Counted from the stretch's first letter, positions 26,800 to 35,600 are shown. The stretch is DNA of 64,000 nt from a bacterium (GCA_030427205.1 JAUHXC010000016.1:62001-126000); one strand, 5' to 3'. Translations and numbers: made by a program. Notes: a model not told the origin generated them from the sequence alone.

Positions 26800-28218
26800 C
26801 TACTCCAACTCGCGGGCGTCGAAGAGCCCGCTGCCTCGGTAGACCGAGTTCAGGTCGTCGACCATGCCCCGGGTGCGCTCGAACTGCACCCCCGCGTTCG
26901 CCCGGCGGGCGGTGATGAGCGCGTCGCTGCCGGGCAGATAGGCGTCCACGTCGCCGAGGACGGCGCGCGCGGCGGCCAGCGGTTCGTCCAGCTCGGTCGT
27001 GCCCGTCGCCTCGCGCAGCGCCTTCATCTCGGCGATGGCGGCGGTCAACCGGCGCTCGGCAGCGGCCACCTCTTCGCGGCTCAACTCGGCGAAGGCCTGC
27101 TCCAGCGTATCGGCGGCGCGGCGGCTGGCCTGCTCGACGCCGACCCCCGGATCACGCCGCTGCTGGGCGAGGCGTCGGTCGGCGGTCCGCTCGAGGCCGG
27201 CGGCGCCCTCGAAGACCACCTGCCGATCGCCGGCCCGAGTCGCGTCCAGCCGGGCCTCGATACGCGCGCCCTGCACGCCGGGCATCAGCCGCGCCGGGAT
27301 CAGGACGCGCCGTCGCTCGCCCGGCGCCATGCGACCCAGGTCGAGCCGCAGCGCGCCGTCGGCGGCGAATCGGGCGCTGCGCATGGCGGGCGGCGCCAGA
27401 TGCAGGCCGCCGCTCGGTCGGACCGTCAGCCGCACGTCGGTGAGCGCGGCCCGGCGAGTCAGATCGAGCTCGTGGCGGGCGTAGTGGGCGAGCAGCTTCG
27501 AATTGTGGGCGAAGTAGAACGCGCCGAGGCCGCCGCCGGCGATCGCGCGCAGCGGCGCCGACTCGTAGTCCCGACCCAGGCCGATGGCGGTGGTGCGCAC
27601 GGCCGACGCGGCGGCGCCTTCGGCCATCGTCGCCAGGGTCTCGGGATCACTCACGCCGACGGTGATGGCCCCATCGCTGATCAAGACCGCGGTGCGCGGC
27701 CCCGGCGCGCGGGTCTCGGCGAGCTGGCTCCAGGCCCGCTCGAGCCCGCAGGCGATGCAGGTCGAGCCCGACGAGATCAAGCCGTCGATGGCCGCCATGA
27801 TGGCCTGGCGCTGCTCGCCGACGGCCGCGTCGGCCACCAGGACCCGGGCTTCGGTGTCGAAGGCCACCAGCGTCAGGCGGTCGCCAGCGGACATGGAGCT
27901 CACCGTCTCGCGGGCGGCGGCCCGGGCGTTGGCCAGCTTGTTGCCGGCCATGCTCGTGCTGGTATCGACGACCAGCGCCAGGGCGATCGGCGCGTCTCCA
28001 TCGCGCGGCAGATCGGGCGCGACGACGTCGAGCAGCACGGTGGTGGCGTCGGTGCCCGGGGGCAGCAGCGGCGTCGCGATGCGCAGCGCGAGCGCGTGCT
28101 CGGCGGCGGCTTCCGACGTGCGCGGCGGCCAGATGGCGACCGCCAGCGCGCAGAGCGTCAGACCGAGCGCGCACGCGGTCGGTCGTTGCAGGGTGGGGCG
28201 GGGGATGAATCGGCGCAT
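26800..28218 (-). CDS. Exported VWA-domain protein
   Basis: 472 residues. ATG 28218 follows GAGGAG. An N-terminal hydrophobic signal (about 12-30) precedes a complete VWA domain (about 75-240). Its canonical metal site DTSTSM gives D85, S87 and S89; the loop CIAC holds C154 and C157, and SDG includes D182. A beta segment and a helical C-terminus (ELSREEVAAAERRLTAAIAEMKAL) end with DDLNSVYRGSGLFDARELE. It is first in a four-gene operon with the membrane protein, ECF sigma factor and second VWA gene. A metal-dependent ligand- or partner-binding role in the envelope is likely. The first about 50 codons and the whole leader are duplicated as a fossil at 32473-32699. Confidence 0.88.
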   Translation of the reverse strand: MRRFIPRPTLQRPTACALGLTLCALAVAIWPPRTSEAAAEHALALRIATPLLPPGTDATTVLLDVVAPDLPRDGDAPIALALVVDTSTSMAGNKLANARAAARETVSSMSAGDRLTLVAFDTEARVLVADAAVGEQRQAIMAAIDGLISSGSTCIACGLERAWSQLAETRAPGPRTAVLISDGAITVGVSDPETLATMAEGAAASAVRTTAIGLGRDYESAPLRAIAGGGLGAFYFAHNSKLLAHYARHELDLTRRAALTDVRLTVRPSGGLHLAPPAMRSARFAADGALRLDLGRMAPGERRRVLIPARLMPGVQGARIEARLDATRAGDRQVVFEGAAGLERTADRRLAQQRRDPGVGVEQASRRAADTLEQAFAELSREEVAAAERRLTAAIAEMKALREATGTTELDEPLAAARAVLGDVDAYLPGSDALITARRANAGVQFERTRGMVDDLNSVYRGSGLFDARELE

Positions 28219-28318
28219 CGACGGGCTCCTCGTCCGGGGTATACCCGTTGCACGGGCGGCCCGGGGCGTTCTTCCCGTCTCGGCCGGATCTTCTGTTTTT
28301 GCTCGCCGGCGGCGTGGC
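28219..28318 (-). promoter_or_regulatory. VWA operon leader, duplicated at 32600-32699
   Basis: The 100 bp between the VWA start and the fossil kinase stop align without gaps, at roughly 85% identity by eye, with 32600-32699. Minus-strand features include an A-run (GCAAAAACAGAAG) about 80-90 bases before the start, a conserved GTGCAACGGGTA and the GAGGAG ribosome site. It presumably carries the VWA operon promoter. I cannot pick -35/-10 with confidence; GTATAC (28238-28243) is one possible core. Confidence 0.45.
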
Positions 28319-28445
28319 TCAGGGCGGGGGACGCGGAGGCTGCTCCGGACGCTCCGGCGGGGCTGAGCGATTGCGGGCCGGTTTGGCGGGTCGTCGCGCC
28401 GGATCACGCTGCGGGCAGGCCTCGCGGCGGGGCGCGGACGGCTGC
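28319..28445 (-). pseudogene. Fossil of a Ser/Thr kinase C-terminus
   Basis: Read on the minus strand, the bases ending in TGA at 28319-28321 encode ...APRREACPQRDPARRPAKPARNRSAPPERP... This matches the C-terminal tail of the kinase at 32700-36020 (APDREARPPRDPARRPVAPARNRSAAPERP). Homology fades upstream of about 28445 and there is no kinase domain attached. It lies exactly as far from the VWA start (101 bp) as the intact kinase stop lies from the VWA fossil start at 32599. It is therefore the left half-copy of a kinase/VWA junction duplication. Confidence 0.7.
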
Positions 28446-28631
28446 CGCCCGGGCGATGGCATCTTGGATTATTTCGGGGTGCCGCAGGACGGCGTAGAGG
28501 GGCGCTATCTGCCGTATTGCACGGCCGACGCAGACTGCCCCGGCGACCAGCTCTGCGCCCCGGGCGGTCAATGCTGTGGGGGCCCGTGCCCGACCTCTCC
28601 GAGCGGCTCACGCCGCAGCGGATCTGCCTGA
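28446..28631 (+). pseudogene. Fragment of a Cys-rich secreted protein
   Basis: The plus strand reads GILDYFGVPQDGVEGRYLPYCTADADCPGDQLCAPGGQCC and then PCPTSPSG...TGA at 28629. The CTADADCPGDQLC pattern matches Cys-rich repeats in other lipoproteins of this window. There is no start codon with a ribosome site, no signal peptide, and after GGPC another frame continues (DLSERLTPQRICL). I read it as a decayed 3' fragment, but a short real gene cannot be excluded. It fills part of the 469-bp gap 28219-28687 together with the kinase fossil. Confidence 0.4.
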
Positions 28632-28687
28632 CCGATCCGCTGCCGCCCCCCGCTGCCGCTGCCGAGGCGCCGAGCGCCCGCAGACCC

Positions 28688-30391
28688 TTACTCGGCGGCG
28701 GCCAGCGCGGCCGGGAGGCCATCCCAGCGGACGAAGAGCTTCTGCACCGCCGCGGTCAGGTGCACCTGGGCCGCGAAGCCCGGCAGCCACGCCTCGAGCC
28801 GCGGCCGCCACAAGCCCCGATCGCGGAGGGCGATGGCGCGCACCGCCTCGATGCGCACCGCCTCGAAGCGATGCTGGAGCAGCACCGCTTCGAGCATGCC
28901 GTCGGCCTGGGCGGACGGCACGTGGCGCAGGGCGAGGGTCGCCTGCTTGGCCAGCGTGACGTCGCCATGCCCCAGGGCCTCGACCAGCGTCGGCAGGATA
29001 CGCACGTCGCCGGTATTGCCCAGCGCGGCCAGGAGCGTGCTGCGGGTGGCGACTTCGGGGGCCTCGGCGTAGCGCGCGATCAGGGTCATGACGATGTCAT
29101 CGGTCACCTCGGGGTCGGCGCCTTCGAGGGTCCGGGCCTGGTTGGCGGCGGCGAGCAGCGCCGTCTTGCCGTGCTCGGGGTCGTCGATCTCGGCCAGCAG
29201 CGCGCGGGCGCTCTCGGGCGACGGCGCCTGGGTCGTATTGAGCGCGAAGTGCGCTGCCTGCCGCACCTCGGGGCGCAGGTTCTCGTCGGCGAGCATGTCG
29301 GTCAGCGCCGCGGTGGCCTCGGGCGTCGCCGCGTCGCCCAGCGCCGCGGTCATCATCCGGGCCTGCTTCGGCGGCGCCTGATGCAGCATCTCGACGTACC
29401 CGCCGAGCGCGCTGGGCTCGAGCCGGGCGAAGGTGCGCAGCTTGGCGAGCACCCCGTGGCGCAGCCGGTAGTCGTCATCGGCCCCCTGCGCGAGCCGATC
29501 GAGCCAGCCTTGCACCGTGCTCAGATCGGCGTCGCCGATGCGGTTGCGATCTGCCGCCCGCAGCCCGGCGGGGTCGACCGTCGGCGCGATGGGGCCGAGG
29601 GGCAGCAGCCGCACGCGCGGCGGGGTCACCGCCGCGACCTGTCGGCGCTGCAGCCGGGCCTGCACCGACGCCGAGGCGGGCATGTCGACGCCGTGGAACG
29701 TGCGCTCGGTGGTCTCGTCGACCCGCGCGGCGAGCAGGCCGGCGTCGTCGAAGCGGAAGCGGGTCTGGCCGCTGGCGGTGATGCCGCTGACCGCCGGGTA
29801 CTCGGCGCGCACCCGCTCGCTGCCGTCGGCGATGCGCCGGTAGTGGGCGATGTACTGCCCGTTGAGATCGGTCTCTTCGGCGGTCCACTCGGGGCCCTCG
29901 CCCGCGGTGGGCGCCAGCGCCGTGGCGACCTCGGCGAGCAGGTTGCGGGCGGCCGGCGACACGTCGGGCAGGTGCCCGATCCCGGTGAGGCGGCCGTTGG
30001 AGAAGCCGAGTTGGAAGGCGAGCTCCAGGCCGGGCGGCGCGGGCTCGGCGGCGTCGTAGCCCTCGACGTCGAGCCGCACCTGCACCCGATCCGGGCCGAG
30101 CGGTACGACGGTCCAGGTGCCGCTGAGCTCGAGCGCTGCCTGGCCGTTGCCGAGGGTGACGAGGCGGTCGTAGCGCAGGTCGTAGGTCGAGCGCATGACC
30201 TCGTGGGCGGGGACGCGGCTCGGGGTGGTCGCCGGGGTCGTCGACGGGGCCTCGGCCTGGGGCGTCTCGGCGGGGGCGCGGGTGGTCGGGGCCTCGCCGC
30301 TGCTGTTGCCGAGGGCGGCGAACAGGGCGGCGACGGCGGCGACGGCGGCGACGGCGGTGACGGGCAGAGCGACGCGGTGCAGGCGATTCAT
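28688..30391 (-). CDS. Exported HEAT-repeat protein resembling vitellogenin lipid-transfer modules
   Basis: 567 residues. ATG 30391 follows CGAGGAG. A signal or anchor helix (about 7-25) precedes a Thr/Pro/Ala linker. A beta-rich domain occupies about 65-260 (STYDLRYDRLVTL, WTVVPLGPDRVQVRLDVEGYD). A helical-repeat domain occupies about 290-560 (STLLAALGNTGDVRILPTLVEALGHGDVTLAKQATLALRHV, FEAVRIEAVRAIALRD). A beta domain followed by a solenoid with LLxALGNxGDxxxLPxLxxxL and VRxxAVxAxxxL rhythm is the arrangement of the vitellogenin/apolipoprotein N-terminal module. This resemblance is by eye and needs a profile search. It shares a duplicated leader with the neighbour at 30585-32366, so the two are probably co-expressed partners. 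Confidence 0.8.
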   Translation of the reverse strand: MNRLHRVALPVTAVAAVAAVAALFAALGNSSGEAPTTRAPAETPQAEAPSTTPATTPSRVPAHEVMRSTYDLRYDRLVTLGNGQAALELSGTWTVVPLGPDRVQVRLDVEGYDAAEPAPPGLELAFQLGFSNGRLTGIGHLPDVSPAARNLLAEVATALAPTAGEGPEWTAEETDLNGQYIAHYRRIADGSERVRAEYPAVSGITASGQTRFRFDDAGLLAARVDETTERTFHGVDMPASASVQARLQRRQVAAVTPPRVRLLPLGPIAPTVDPAGLRAADRNRIGDADLSTVQGWLDRLAQGADDDYRLRHGVLAKLRTFARLEPSALGGYVEMLHQAPPKQARMMTAALGDAATPEATAALTDMLADENLRPEVRQAAHFALNTTQAPSPESARALLAEIDDPEHGKTALLAAANQARTLEGADPEVTDDIVMTLIARYAEAPEVATRSTLLAALGNTGDVRILPTLVEALGHGDVTLAKQATLALRHVPSAQADGMLEAVLLQHRFEAVRIEAVRAIALRDRGLWRPRLEAWLPGFAAQVHLTAAVQKLFVRWDGLPAALAAAE

Positions 30392-30490
30392 GGGGCGGCT
30401 CCTCGGTGGTGTTCGGTCTCTCGACCGGACCAACACCGGCACCCGCCGCGGCGTGCACGTTTTTTTCGACGGCTGTGTATTCGTGGGGAG
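30392..30490 (-). promoter_or_regulatory. Leader element A, shared with 32367-32470
   Basis: Upstream of the HEAT gene the minus strand has an A7 tract, then GTGCACG, then the 17-mer GGTGCCGGTGTTGGTCC (plus-strand 30427-30443), then the ribosome site. The same order and the identical 17-mer occur before the neighbouring gene (32409-32425). The A-run may be an UP-element or bend in this GC-rich DNA. A shared operator or promoter is inferred. Confidence 0.5.
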
Positions 30491-30584
30491 CGCGGGCGTC
30501 ACCAGACGCGGCGACAGCCGCGGGCGCGGCTGTCGGGGTGGGGGGCAGATGCGGGCCGTCGGCGGGTGCGGCGGGGGGCGGGCG

Positions 30585-32366
30585 TCAGATGCAGCCGGCG
30601 TCGCTGAACAGGGGGTAGGTCTTCTGGAACCCGTCGATGGAGAAGAGCGTGTAGTCCTCGCCCGCGAGACACCAGTTGATCTCCAGCCGCAGCTCTCCGT
30701 CGAGCGAGCTGAGCTGGAGGTCGACGTCGAGGTCCCACTGCACGCTGCCCGACAGGCCGACCGCCGAGGCGTTGATGGGCACGCGCACGTCCACGAGGGT
30801 CAGGTCGGCGGTGATGCCGGCGTTGACGCAGGCGATGCCGACGCTGGCCGAGGCCTCGGCCGAGAGGTTGGCGTAGGGTCCGACATCTTCCAGCTCGATG
30901 CCCGCAGGGCCGAAGTCGAGGCTGCCGTCGATCCCGAAGGTGCCGACCGCGCTGGCGCTGACGGTGACCCCGTAGAAGACCGCCGAGACCTGGAACAGGG
31001 TCTGCTCGTGAGAGTGGTCCATCGACACCGACGCCGCCTGATCGAAGACCTCGGCCCCGAGGACGTAGAGCCAGGCCCGGCTGCCGCTGTCGCCGCTGGC
31101 GTCGGTGGTGCCCTCGGGGCCGACGTCCAGGACGGTCAACGCCTCGTCGAACAGGGTGACGTGGGCGTCGGCGTCGCCGCCGACCCAGAGGTCGCCGCCC
31201 TCGTTGCGGTAGTCGCTCAAGCCGGCGCGCACGCTGTAGTCGGCCCCGATGGTGCTGCTGCCCCACTCGTCGCCCTGGCTCCAGACCATGTCGATGACCT
31301 CGGTCCCGCCCCCGCACAGCTCGCTGAACAGCTCGGTCGCCGCGATGGACGCCTCGTCGTCGTCGGCCGCGTCGGCGTCGCCCCACTGGGCGGTATAGTA
31401 GTTGTCCCAGGCGGACCAGTCGTCTTCGCAGCTCACGTTGGCCTTATCGCCGATGACCATGAAGCCGATGGTGCCGGTGGTGCTGTCCGGTGCGCTGCTG
31501 TATTCGACCCCTTGCGGGCGCATGTGGCGCACCCCGAAGCCCTGCAGCACGCCGCCGTCGACATCCTGCTCCACCCGGGTGCCGTGCCACTCGGCGGCCA
31601 TGGCGGCCTGCTGCTGAGTGAAGATGCGCGCGTCCTCCAGGCAGTACAGGGGGGGCGTGCTGAAATAGACGCCCGGGTCCATGACGGTGGGGGTGACGTA
31701 CCGCATGTCGTCGCGGTCGTAGTCGTGGGTGATCACATCGACCGTGCCGATGGTGACGAAGCGGCCGTCGTTGAGCTCGTACTGGCCGGCCTCGGCGACC
31801 ATCCAGCTCACCTCCTCGACGGGGTTCGCGCCGTCGTAGTTGTCGGGCTCCATCAGGGCGACGATCGCCCGGGTCCCGCTGACCACGATCGGCGTGGCCA
31901 CGATCGGATCGGTCCCATGCGAGGTCTTCACCTGGGCGAAGAAGACCGGGTTGTCGTACTCATTGTCGAAGTCGATGACCGTCATGGTCGACTGGCTCGC
32001 GGCCGTATGGATGAAGTCGCCCCGCTCCATCCTGTCGCTGTCGGGCACGTCGCACACGAAGAGCAGGTGCACCGTCTCGCCGGCGTGGCCGCCGTTGCGC
32101 GACTCCTGGAAGCGTACCCGGGTGTCGTGCACGCGGATGGCGCCGGCGTCGCTGCCGTTGTGGGTCACCGCCTGCGCGAACGCGGCGGCGCCCCAGCGCC
32201 ACGCGCTGGAGGTCGACCAGTTGTGGGTCACGCTCGACAGCTCTTCGGTGATGAACTCGTCGCCGGGCATGCACCCGATCATCATCGCCTCGGCGACGCC
32301 GGCGGTGGCGGAGAGGCCCAGCCCGAAGGCGAGGGCGGCGGTCAGGGTGCGGGTGGTGATGGACAT
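30585..32366 (-). CDS. Secreted beta-rich protein of unknown function
   Basis: 593 residues. Signal peptide MSITTRTLTAALAFGLGLSATAGVAEA is cleaved near 27. The mature protein begins MIGCMPGDEF and has many Asp and aromatic residues and few Lys. The last about 230 residues alternate beta strands (AWLYVLGAEVFDQ, VSAVFYGVTVSASAVGTFGIDGSLDFGP, GSVQWDLDVDLQLSSLDGELRLEI) and end with Cys near the C-terminus. No known family is recognised. It is the upstream neighbour of the vitellogenin-like HEAT protein with an almost identical leader. It could provide the lipid- or ligand-binding beta-sheet part that follows the HEAT module in eukaryotic lipid-transfer proteins; this is speculative. Confidence 0.8.
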   Translation of the reverse strand: MSITTRTLTAALAFGLGLSATAGVAEAMMIGCMPGDEFITEELSSVTHNWSTSSAWRWGAAAFAQAVTHNGSDAGAIRVHDTRVRFQESRNGGHAGETVHLLFVCDVPDSDRMERGDFIHTAASQSTMTVIDFDNEYDNPVFFAQVKTSHGTDPIVATPIVVSGTRAIVALMEPDNYDGANPVEEVSWMVAEAGQYELNDGRFVTIGTVDVITHDYDRDDMRYVTPTVMDPGVYFSTPPLYCLEDARIFTQQQAAMAAEWHGTRVEQDVDGGVLQGFGVRHMRPQGVEYSSAPDSTTGTIGFMVIGDKANVSCEDDWSAWDNYYTAQWGDADAADDDEASIAATELFSELCGGGTEVIDMVWSQGDEWGSSTIGADYSVRAGLSDYRNEGGDLWVGGDADAHVTLFDEALTVLDVGPEGTTDASGDSGSRAWLYVLGAEVFDQAASVSMDHSHEQTLFQVSAVFYGVTVSASAVGTFGIDGSLDFGPAGIELEDVGPYANLSAEASASVGIACVNAGITADLTLVDVRVPINASAVGLSGSVQWDLDVDLQLSSLDGELRLEINWCLAGEDYTLFSIDGFQKTYPLFSDAGCI

Positions 32367-32470
32367 GGCGAACTCCTCGGTTGGTGGGGTGTCTCCCCGG
32401 TTTCGCCTGGACCAACACCGGCACCGGCGGCGCCGTGCAGATGTTTTTTCGATCGTGTGGATTTTCTCGG
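32367..32470 (-). promoter_or_regulatory. Leader element B, copy of 30392-30490
   Basis: The minus strand carries an A6 tract (plus-strand 32444-32449), CTGCACGG, the identical 17-mer GGTGCCGGTGTTGGTCC (plus-strand 32409-32425) and CGAGGAG before ATG 32366. Similarity to the HEAT gene leader is continuous for about 90 bp with small gaps. It ends where the VWA fossil begins. Confidence 0.5.
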
Positions 32471-32472
32471 CG

Positions 32473-32599
32473 GCGACGCGATGCGCAGCGGGAGCGGGTG
32501 CTGCGCGGCGGCCAGATGGCGACCGCCCGCGCGCACAGAGTCAGACCGAGCGAGCACGCGGTCGGTCGTTGCAGGGCGGGGCGGGGATGACCGGCGCAT
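32473..32599 (-). pseudogene. Fossil of the 5' end of a VWA gene
   Basis: The minus strand from ATG at 32599 aligns with the first about 50 codons of the VWA gene at 28218. An early one-base deletion (RRS versus RRFI) and a later deletion of about 20 bases break the frame. In a shifted frame it reads LQRPTACSLGLTLCARAVAIWPPR, compared with LQRPTACALGLTLCALAVAIWPPR in the intact gene. Homology stops at about 32473, beside the neighbouring leader. It forms the right half-copy of the kinase/VWA junction duplication and fills the 333-bp gap between genes. Confidence 0.75.
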
Positions 32600-32699
32600 C
32601 GACGGGCGCCTCGTCCAGGGTGTACCCGTTGCACGGGCGCTCCCGGGCGCTCTCCCCATCTCGGCCGGTTCTTCTGCTTCTACTCGCCGGTGGCGTGGT

Positions 32700-35600
32700 T
32701 CAGGGCGCGGGGCGCCGAGGCCGCTGCGGTCGCTCGGGCGCGGCCGAACGGTTGCGGGCGGGCGCGACGGGTCGGCGCGCCGGATCGCGCGGGGGTCGCG
32801 CCTCGCGGTCGGGTGCGAGCGGCGCCGGACCGATGGGGGTGCGCGGGGCGGCGCGGTCGCCGGTCCCGATCCAGGGCCGCACGTCCGCCGGCGCCGCGTC
32901 CACGTCGACGCCGCTCAGCAGCGGGTCATCGAGCAGGTCCATCGGATCGGCCGTCGCGGCCGGCTCGGCGCGTCGCCCGAACGCCCCTCCGCGCTCATCG
33001 TCTGCCCGCGCGTCGGCCTCGCGCTCATCCTCGGCGGCCATGTCCGCGGTGGGCATCTCTTCGGCGGGCAGGTCTTCGGCGGGCATCCTGTCTGCGACAT
33101 CGCGCGGCATGGCGCGCCCCGCCGCCGGCGGCTCCGCGGGGGCGGCTGCTGCCGGAGCGGGCGCCGCCGCCGGCTCGGGCGCCGCAGCCGATGCCTTGGC
33201 CGCGGACGAGCGTGCGCCGACCTTGCGCTTCGCCGGCGCACGCTCGGCCTCGACGTCGCCGCGGTCTTCGTCGTCGTCGGCCGCCCCATCGGCCGCGGCA
33301 GCGCCGGGGGGTGCGCCGCCGCCGCCCCGCCCGACCGCCGCCAGAGCGGCATCCGCCGGTGCGTCGGGCATCGGCATCTCCCGGGTCTCGGCCTCTCGCA
33401 CCGCGCGCCACAGCGCCGCGCGATCGAGATCGGAGCGGCCGAGCACCGCGGTGAGGCGCCGATGAGCCACCGCCCGATCGCCGGCCACGGTGGCGTTGTT
33501 CGGATCACGCTCCGCCAGCCGGCCCAGCTCGCGGGCGGCGGTGCGATAGGCCACCGCCGCCGGCACCAGCGCGCCGCGCTTCAGCGCCAGATCGCCGCGT
33601 TCGAGGTGCGCCACCGCGTGATCGTGGCGGTATGTCGCGTTGCCCGGCACGCGCTTCACCAACGTCGCCGCATCGGCCAGCGCCGCGTCCAGCAGCGCGG
33701 CGGCGTCGTCCAGCTGGCCCAGCTGCACCAGCAGATCGGCCCGCCGCCAGCGGGCCACGTTGAGGTCGCGGGCCCAGCCGATGTCATCCGGGTTGCGCGC
33801 CGCCAGATCGCGCAGGTCGTCGACGACGCCGGCCAGCGAGCGCGCGGCCGGCGCCGTCCGCCCCAGCGCCGCCAGCCCGTCGGCCATCTTCAGGCGGGCG
33901 ATGGCCGCGTCCCGGCGCCAGCCGAGGTGGCTCGGGTTGGCGGCGTAGGCCCGGGTCAGGCGATCCATCGCCTCCTGCCAGGCCTCGAGGGCCTCGCGGT
34001 GCTGGCCCGCGTGAAAGCGCACATCGGCCAGCTGGTCGTAGCTGACGCCCAGCTGGCGGACCCACTGCAGGTTCTCGGGGCGCGCGGCGACGAGCGCCTC
34101 GCGCAGCGCGCGGGCCTCGCCATACGCGTCCAGGGCCCCCGCGGCGTCGCCGCGGTCGAAGCGCACGTCGCCCAGCCGGTCGTGCACCTCGGCCAGCGCG
34201 GTGCGCCAGCGGGTCTGGCTCTCGTCGTCCGCCACCAGCGCCGACCGGACGGTCAGCGCCTCGCGAAACAGATCCTCGGCGGCCTCGAGATCGCCGCCCG
34301 AGCTGCGCAGCTCGCCCAGCGCTTGCAGCGCCTCCGCCCGGCTGTGGCGCGCCTCGGGATCCCCGCCCTCGGCCAGCGGCGTCAGCTCGGCCAGCGCCGC
34401 CTCGATGCGGCGCTGCGCCGACGGACGATCGCCGATCTGACGGTCCAGCGCGGCCAGCTGAAGCGTGCTGCGGGCCAGGTGCAGGCGGGCGCGGGGCGAC
34501 GGCGCCGCTTCGACCAGACCCGCCCGCAGCCGATGGGACTCGGTCGCGGCCGCCCGGGCGTCGTCGTGCATGCCCCGCGCCGCGGCGAGCATGGCGATCA
34601 CGAACTGGGTATCGGCGCGGCTGCGGGCCCGCGAGGGCTCGGCCTGCGGATCGGCCTCGGCCGCGCCGCGCACCGAGACCCGGGCCACCACGCCGTCGAG
34701 CAGATCGAGCCGGCCGAGCGGCTCGAGGGTCTGGCGCAGGTCGCCGACCATGTACTGCACCAGCCCCTCGGCGTCGTCCCGGGCGGCCGTGGCGGCGCGC
34801 TCCGCCTCGCGGGCCTGCTCGGCGGCGGCCATCGCCTTCGCCTCGGCGACCATGGCGCGGTCGCGCTCGCCGCGCACGCCCATGTGGGCCCAGACCCCGA
34901 GGCCCACCAGCAAGCACACCGCGATCGCCGCCACCGCGAGGCTCACCACGTGCCGCCGAGCGAAGCGGGCGAGGACGTCACGCAGCCCGTAGCGATAAGC
35001 ACGGACGCGATCGCCCATCAGGAAAGCCGTCACCTCGGCGGCCAGCTCGCCGGCGTCGGCGTAGCGCGCGTCGCGATCGGTGTGCAGCGCCCGCTCGATC
35101 ACCGCCGCCAGCTCGGGCGGCGCGTCGGGGGTCACCGCCCGCACCGGCTCACGCGCGCCGCTCGTCACCGCGGTCAGCACCCCGACGACGCTGCGCCCCT
35201 GGAACGGCCGCTGGCCGGTGACCAGCTCGTAGAGCATGACCCCGAGGCTCCAGACGTCGGCGCGCGGATCGAGATCGGCGACGCCGCGGGCCTGCTCGGG
35301 GCTCATGTAGAGCGGCGTGCCCAGCACCGCGCCTTCGGTCGTCGCCGCCGGATCGTGCCCCTCGATGCCGCTGTCGCTCAGCGCTCGATCGAGCGCTTCG
35401 GCGGCGGCTTCGTCGACGGGTCGAGCGAGCCCCCAGTCGAGCAGCACCGTCTCGCCGAACTCGCCCAGCATCACGTTGCCGGGCTTCAGGTCGCGGTGGA
35501 TGACCCCGCGGGCGTGGGCGTAGGCCATCGCGTTGCACAGATCGGCGAAGTGCTTGAGCAGCGGCAGCCGATCGCTCAGCCCGTCGCACTCGGCGAGCGC

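Noticed and set aside
28069..32830. Insertion sequence or transposon explaining the direct repeat
   Set aside because: No transposase or integrase frame and no inverted repeats at the ends; the repeats are gene-junction copies of several hundred bp, far longer than target-site duplications.
35430..35445. DWG in place of DFG as evidence of a dead kinase
   Set aside because: The metal-binding Asp is kept, other catalytic residues are normal, and DWG is recurrent in one subgroup of bacterial PknB-like kinases.
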